Assembly: GCA_964036155.1 (NCBI GenBank) | Contig: OZ038423.1 | Coordinates: forward strand, 63,193,249 to 63,257,248 | Reading direction: 5' to 3' | DNA from: Diploscapter coronatus | Taxonomy: Eukaryota > Nematoda > Chromadorea > Rhabditida > Rhabditidae | Length of the DNA: 64,000 nucleotides | Shown: in pieces, positions 59,407 to 64,000 of the stretch | Numbering within the stretch: position 1 is the first letter of the stretch | How the letters are laid out: each line of letters begins with the position of its first letter | Position numbers and translations under genes: made by a program | Notes under the pieces: model-generated | What the model was told of the DNA's origin: nothing | What the model saw: the letters and a program-made list of their open reading frames with translations, nothing else | Databases searched by the model: none

Positions 59407-61498
59407 ATGTTGTTCATGAACACTCGGCCTCTGGATGAGTTGAATCAAGTGGAACGACGTCCGAGCAAATCGCCCTCGCAGGCGGCGGCAGAGACGTCCA
59501 GCAAGATGCAGATGAAGCGACTGGCCATGTGCCTTCTGCTCTTCTACCTGCTCGTCTCTATCTTCCCCTGGTATACTCATTTATTATTTTGCCACCATTA
59601 TCGTTATGGAGTGAATTATTACGATTGATTTGCAGAAACTAATTTTAAAAAATAAAACATCGACGGGGGTAATAGGATGCGCGAAATGAATTCTTTAGTA
59701 AGAGATTTTGAAAGATAACTTTTAAAAAAAAATAGAAAAACGTAAAAGTTTGAATAATCTCAAAGTGTTGAAATTTATAACTATGATCAGGTCTAAAAAC
59801 AGTATCCACACACATAGCAAAGTTCGCAAACTACTGTAACGATATTAAATTGCACCTGTATTCAATATTCACTTCTTGAAAAAGCTTGAAATGTATTGGA
59901 GCAATTTTTTAATGAAAACTTTTAGAGCAACTTTGGCAATAATATTTTCTCCAAGCAATTTTCTGTAGTTCAGAGCACAAAAAATTGAGAAATTGTGATC
60001 TAGTGAGAGATTAGAAGTTTGCGAAACTTTTTCTCTCGAATTTCAACCCCGCATATTTCAAAACACAATTTGAAAGACTATATCCTCTGACCTTATGGTC
60101 TACACTATGAATTGCAACTGTTATTATTCTACTTGTGAGTTGTCAAATTCAGCATCATAAACTACCCTGTCTCTCTAATGGCCCTCATCGTTCCTGTAGC
60201 TGCGATTATTTTGGCCCTATGCAAAATGAAGGATGGCTCGGGAACCGATACTTGGCCATTCACATTAATCGCCGTAAGTCATTCTCATTTGATTTATCAT
60301 TGAGAGTTATGAGCATGTTTTTCGTTCAAGAAGACCAGCTAGTCCTTATTTACAAGTGGATGAAGATTTGTGATTTCCGTGATTTTGTCGTCCACAAAAT
60401 CTTTTATTTTAGGTGTTCGGAATATTGCTGAAGATCGCATCTGTGATTGCGTACATCATGATCTTTCCTTCGAAAACGGATGAAAATTTGAAGGCGCGAC
60501 AGCAGGGTGAGTGTGAAGGAAGAGGATTATGTTGCTGATTGCAGAGAGGAATTGAGGAAGTGGGAAATTGACGAAAATGTCGAGTGCAAAAGAACACTTG
60601 TAATGTTTCTGAAAACACATAATGAAATATGAGAATCTGCGAATTAGTTCTCGCCTTTTGAATAAAAAATTTGAAAGAAAATCATGATAATAGTTTAGGT
60701 GGTCGCGATGCGAACAGCTCAAATCTGGCAGCTCACAAGATCTACTTCTTCATCATTTTGCTATTCATCGAACTATTCATTCTTCTAATGGGTCTCTGCC
60801 TCAAATGGCATCTCTTGGCTTTCGATAACGACAAAAAATCGAGAAATCATAAGGTAAGACAATCGAAATAAAAATTTAAAAAAGCAATAACAGCGTTGAA
60901 TAATTTGAAAATAAGTCATTCCACGCTGAATTACATGAATATGCTAATTATTGAGTTAGGTATTTCTTGCCATGATCGATTCTATTATTTCATTAAACTT
61001 GTGAGAAATTCATGATTTCAGTCGAATGAAATGCTGAATATTGTTGCCGAACATTTTTTCATCCTTCGCATATTTTATTCCCAATTTAAAAAATATGCCA
61101 ATCAAAAACTCAAGTATCTGCTAAATAATCCTGATTCGGCAGAAGCTTTCTGATCAGCCTAATATACTGCTAGTTAGAAATTTTTCAAATGGATAATGTA
61201 GCCACATTAATTTAGCAGTCTTTTCACAGCGTCCATATAATCTTTACAAAATTTGAAAAGAGTAAAGAATATTTATGAGGTAATATGTCATTTTAGCGAC
61301 TAGACTCGAGTTGACAATGGACTGATCCGTTCTACCTCCCTCCTGCAGTCCCAGCTGCCCTTTGCTCTGTTGCCATTGCCAATTCACCTCTTCTCATTCT
61401 TCATTTCATTTTCATGTATTCGACAAACTTTAGCCCTCCAATGTATAAATACAAAAATGAGCTTCTACCAAAGATGTAATATTATTTTGGAAAAATAA
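59407..61498 (+). CDS. Small multi-span membrane protein, unrecognised
   Basis: Exons 59407-59570, 60153-60273, 60413-60506, 60699-60853 and 61349-61498 join in frame to 227 residues. An N-terminal polar region (NTRPLDELNQVERRPSKSPS) is followed by hydrophobic helices: CLLLFYLLVSIFP, SLMALIVPVAAIILALCK, FTLIAVFGILLKIASVIAYI, IYFFIILLFIELFILLMGLC and perhaps a fifth in the last exon. A four-helix layout is most likely; the family is not recognised. The last exon is uncertain: an acceptor at 61026 opens a different in-phase end (SNEMLNIVAEHFFILRIF to a TGA at 61151-61153), and the AATAAA (61494-61499) overlaps the stop used here. Alternative 3' exons are possible. A splice acceptor lies seven bases before the ATG. 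Confidence 0.65.
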
Positions 61499-61533
61499 AT
61501 GCGTTATTTATTCATTAGTTTAGAGTTTCCTTT

Positions 61534-62789
61534 GATATCAGCTATCTTTTAACAATGAATAAAAACAATATTTTATTGAACATTCGATAAATTAGACAAC
61601 TTTTCGGAATGCATTTGAATAGATAAAGTAAAGTGAATAAATCAATTTAAGTAAGAAAGAAACTAAGCAGTCGTGAGTTGTATAAACTTTGTCTATACAT
61701 ATAGAATATCATTTCAAATTTTACCATAATTTCATGTCAATCTTGTCTCGCAATGAGAAAATATATCCGAATGCAGTTGCTTCGGGCCATGAGGTGTAAC
61801 TTTAATAACTTTGACTAATTCTTTCTTAGTCGATGATTTAGTAGTGTTCTTCTAAAATTGTTCCTCTTTCTTTTGCATGCATATGTACATAAACTACCTT
61901 GATCAATCCTCTCACTAAGAAAAACAGGGGAATTATTTGGAGGCATGGCCCATATTGGCAACTAATGGCAGCAATAGCCTGAAAGTTATTTTTTTTTTAA
62001 ATGCCTTCTTGGTAGAAAATTTAATTTATTCTGACGTGAATCCATTTCTTATGTTAGAAAAGTATACTGCTCAAGGTTTATTCAGAAAACAATGCCTAAT
62101 TTTACAGCTGCTCCTTCTAAGCATATAAGCGAAAGGGGTATTTTGGCTTCTTAAAGCACGATTATCCGAGTTCTATTTTCAAGAATTCAAAGTTACACTC
62201 ATGCGCCTCCTATCCGACGCAAAAATTATTATCGTTTATGTAAATAATGGCAAGGTCGAAGGATTCACTATTTAGAACGCTCCTTTAGGATTTCTCAGCG
62301 CATATTTTCACGATATATATTGGTAGAACAGGCTTTTTTCATTTCTTTTGCTAGTTAATATGAAAGTTGCTATTAATAATGCTTACGATTATATGATATA
62401 TCAGACTTCTTAACAAAGGTGTATTATCGGTCAAGCATCTATCTAAAATATTCTAGTAAGTTCTCTCAAACTTCCAACTTTGAAGCTATGAAACTAGTTC
62501 ATTTATTCTATGACTTATAAAAGGGGGCAAAATAGCTTAGGAATTATAAATTTCATTTAAATTGTTTTTGAATGTCATTTCTTACTCGCTGCAACGAATC
62601 TCGGCATTTTAAACCAGAGATTGGCTATAAATACAAACGAATGTGTGATTGATGTATTAACAAAGTTTGAGAAATCAATTATTTAAACAGATTCGTCCTC
62701 CTAATAGACTCGTTACATATGGAAAAATTATTACAACGAAAACATAATTAATTTTGTACAGGATATGTAAGATATCAAAGTTAAAAAGA
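61534..62789. other. Non-coding part of inverted-repeat arm B
   Basis: Corresponds to about 8760-10037 of arm A. No exon or RNA gene is recognised. Non-coding similarity to arm A is as high as in the coding part. Confidence 0.5.
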
Positions 62790-64000
62790 TTAAGAGAACA
62801 TCCTACCTACATATTTCTGTTTCTGATTGTCCCAAACAAAGCAAAAACCGTATAGTTGAAAAATATTGAAATCATTTGCTACCACTTCGCATAAGGTCTA
62901 AACGTTATAAATATTCATTTTCAACATAATATGGTGCGACATTGACCGGGCTAACTTACATACGCCATTAGACATCGATTTAAGCGTCGTTCAGTATTTC
63001 TTGCATTTTGGCTCAGATTGCCATACGAATCAAAACGCCGCTTTAGATAAATAAACGCGGCAATGCTAATTATCGTTTGGACATAACTTGCTATGATCGG
63101 AACTATTGTACCGTAAAGATCCTAAAAATTATCTACATAATTGGCATTAATCATTTTTATTTTGATAATATTCGTTTAACTTACAGCCCATTGATAAAGA
63201 ACCATTTCATATAATTGCATATCAGCAATATCAACAATTTCATAAAAGTTCAACCACTTAATTGCATAATAAATTAGTTCGCCGATACCGCCAAAAATAA
63301 TATGAAATCCAATCAATGACCAAAATATAATGGCAAATAGCTTAGTTATTTTTTCATCACGGTGACTAAATTGAATAATTTTGTGTCACAACTGACATAT
63401 GCATGTGGAAGAATTACTGACAGTGAAAATGTTCTGGCTCTATTTATCGTAACTGCAATCGAAACGAATCTTATGGCCATCATTAACCATGTATTTTGAG
63501 GAATAATAAATAAATCATACAATAATACCTACAATTTCATTTGTCAGCTGTCAATGCAAGGTTTAAACTATTAGATTTAAGTCAACTTTCTATGTCAAAT
63601 AACTTTAAAATAAAGTGGTATTTTAGTTATTTGGAAAAGTTGCGACAGAAAAGTAGAGACATTATGGCGAAATAATGTATGGAAAACTACAATAATGCAA
63701 TCCATACTATTTCACAAAATGTTAACACTTTTCTGTAGCAACGTAGGTGATATTTTAAACGATTCGCTTAAACTAGATAAATATTGATTGACACACGTGG
63801 TTAAAATTTTATATTATTTTACCATGGGCATGTTATTAACGTCTTGGCAGCAAAAGTGCAAAGTTTGATCATAGATATTCAACGAATCCTAAAGTATTAT
63901 CCTGCTTCAATGCATATATTGAAAATTGAATCATAAAAAGATAATAGTATAAAACTTACAGTTATCAATAAACAGATAAAAAGGAGTATATTTAGAATGA
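62790..64000 (-). CDS. Seven-transmembrane receptor-like protein, copy B, 3' part of gene
   Basis: Exons on the minus strand: 64000-63960 (cut by the window edge), 63528-63422, 63365-63185, 63121-62960 and 62897-62790, in phases matching copy A. The frame is open. Helix 3 ends TINRARTF, followed by FAIIFWSLIGFHIIFGGIGE, the PIIASYVQTIISIAAFIYL helix and the same basic loop. Against copy A, exon 5 is six bases shorter, and the 3' end differs: the last donor site of copy A (TTTTCgtaatc) is CTCTTAATC here, giving a stop (TAA, 62792-62790) just after GRMFS, and the last acceptor AG is AA. Copy B is therefore about 16 residues shorter at its C-terminus. It may still be functional, because the loss falls in the cytoplasmic tail. 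Confidence 0.65.

Larger units (their letters stand above)
61531..64000 (-). repeat. Arm B of the long diverged inverted repeat (continues past window end)
   Basis: Reverse complement of 7430-10037 with scattered substitutions and short indels over the whole length. The inner edge is sharp, at 61531, only about 30 bases after the probable end of the membrane-protein gene. The outer edge lies beyond the window. It contains copy B of the receptor gene. Confidence 0.85.

Noticed and set aside
1..64000. CRISPR arrays, prophage, bacterial operons, rRNA
   Set aside because: Spliceosomal introns throughout and animal genes; no regular spaced repeats or rRNA-like sequence seen.
7430..64000. Inverted arms as a simple assembly or haplotype duplicate
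   Set aside because: The arms differ by many substitutions and indels, including splice-site changes, more than expected between haplotypes, though long reads are still the deciding test.

Overview
This is a piece of an animal nuclear genome, most probably from a nematode. It is AT-rich (judged by eye), and its genes are cut into many small GT-AG exons with introns often only 40-60 bases long. Each of the 13 genes whose start lies in the window has a good 3' splice site 0-84 bases before its ATG, with no obvious upstream exon, as expected for spliced-leader trans-splicing. The gene content also fits a nematode: a MIG-18-like secreted protein with three Fn1-like modules, serpentine chemoreceptor-like genes, and CEY-type Y-box and MET-2/SETDB1 homologues. 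I cannot name the species.

Layout. 1-1088 (-): start of a secreted pepsin-family aspartic protease, running off the left edge. 2182-5456 (-): DUF4140/DUF4139 protein (C. elegans F37C4.5 type) with an unusual FG-rich linker. 7021-8758 (+): seven-helix receptor-like gene lying in one arm of a long inverted repeat. 10589-21734 (+): SETDB1/eggless/MET-2 type H3K9 methyltransferase in about 35 exons. 22726-26825 (-): unrecognised 414-residue protein. 27562-29409 (+): Y-box cold-shock protein. 30291-32355 (+): zeta-class glutathione transferase/maleylacetoacetate isomerase. 32632-34568 (+): tachykinin-like neuropeptide precursor. 35819-40156 (-): SHKBP1/KCTD3-type BTB and beta-propeller protein, divergent from 40594-48270 (+), an EEA1-type early endosome tether with an N-terminal C2H2 finger and a C-terminal FYVE finger. 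50507-51179 (-): small secreted EGF-module protein. 53201-55674 (+): MIG-18-like protein. 59407-61498 (+): small multi-span membrane protein. 62790-64000 (-): a second copy of the receptor gene in the other arm of the inverted repeat, running off the right edge.

The genes are mostly unrelated housekeeping or signalling genes and do not form a pathway. Two clusters are suggestive: GSTZ1 and the neuropeptide gene are only about 275 bases apart on one strand, and the KCTD3-like and EEA1-like genes share a 437-base divergent 5' region. The window is also rich in short non-autonomous DNA transposons: a family with CAGGG-type inverted ends and, in three copies, 8-base target duplications (hAT-like), a 429-base foldback element, and other small palindromic elements, many inside introns.

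Exon boundaries come from reading splice consensus, keeping the frame open and matching remembered protein families; no alignment was run. The most striking large-scale feature is the pair of diverged inverted arms (7430-10037 and 61531-64000), each carrying a receptor gene pointing inward.
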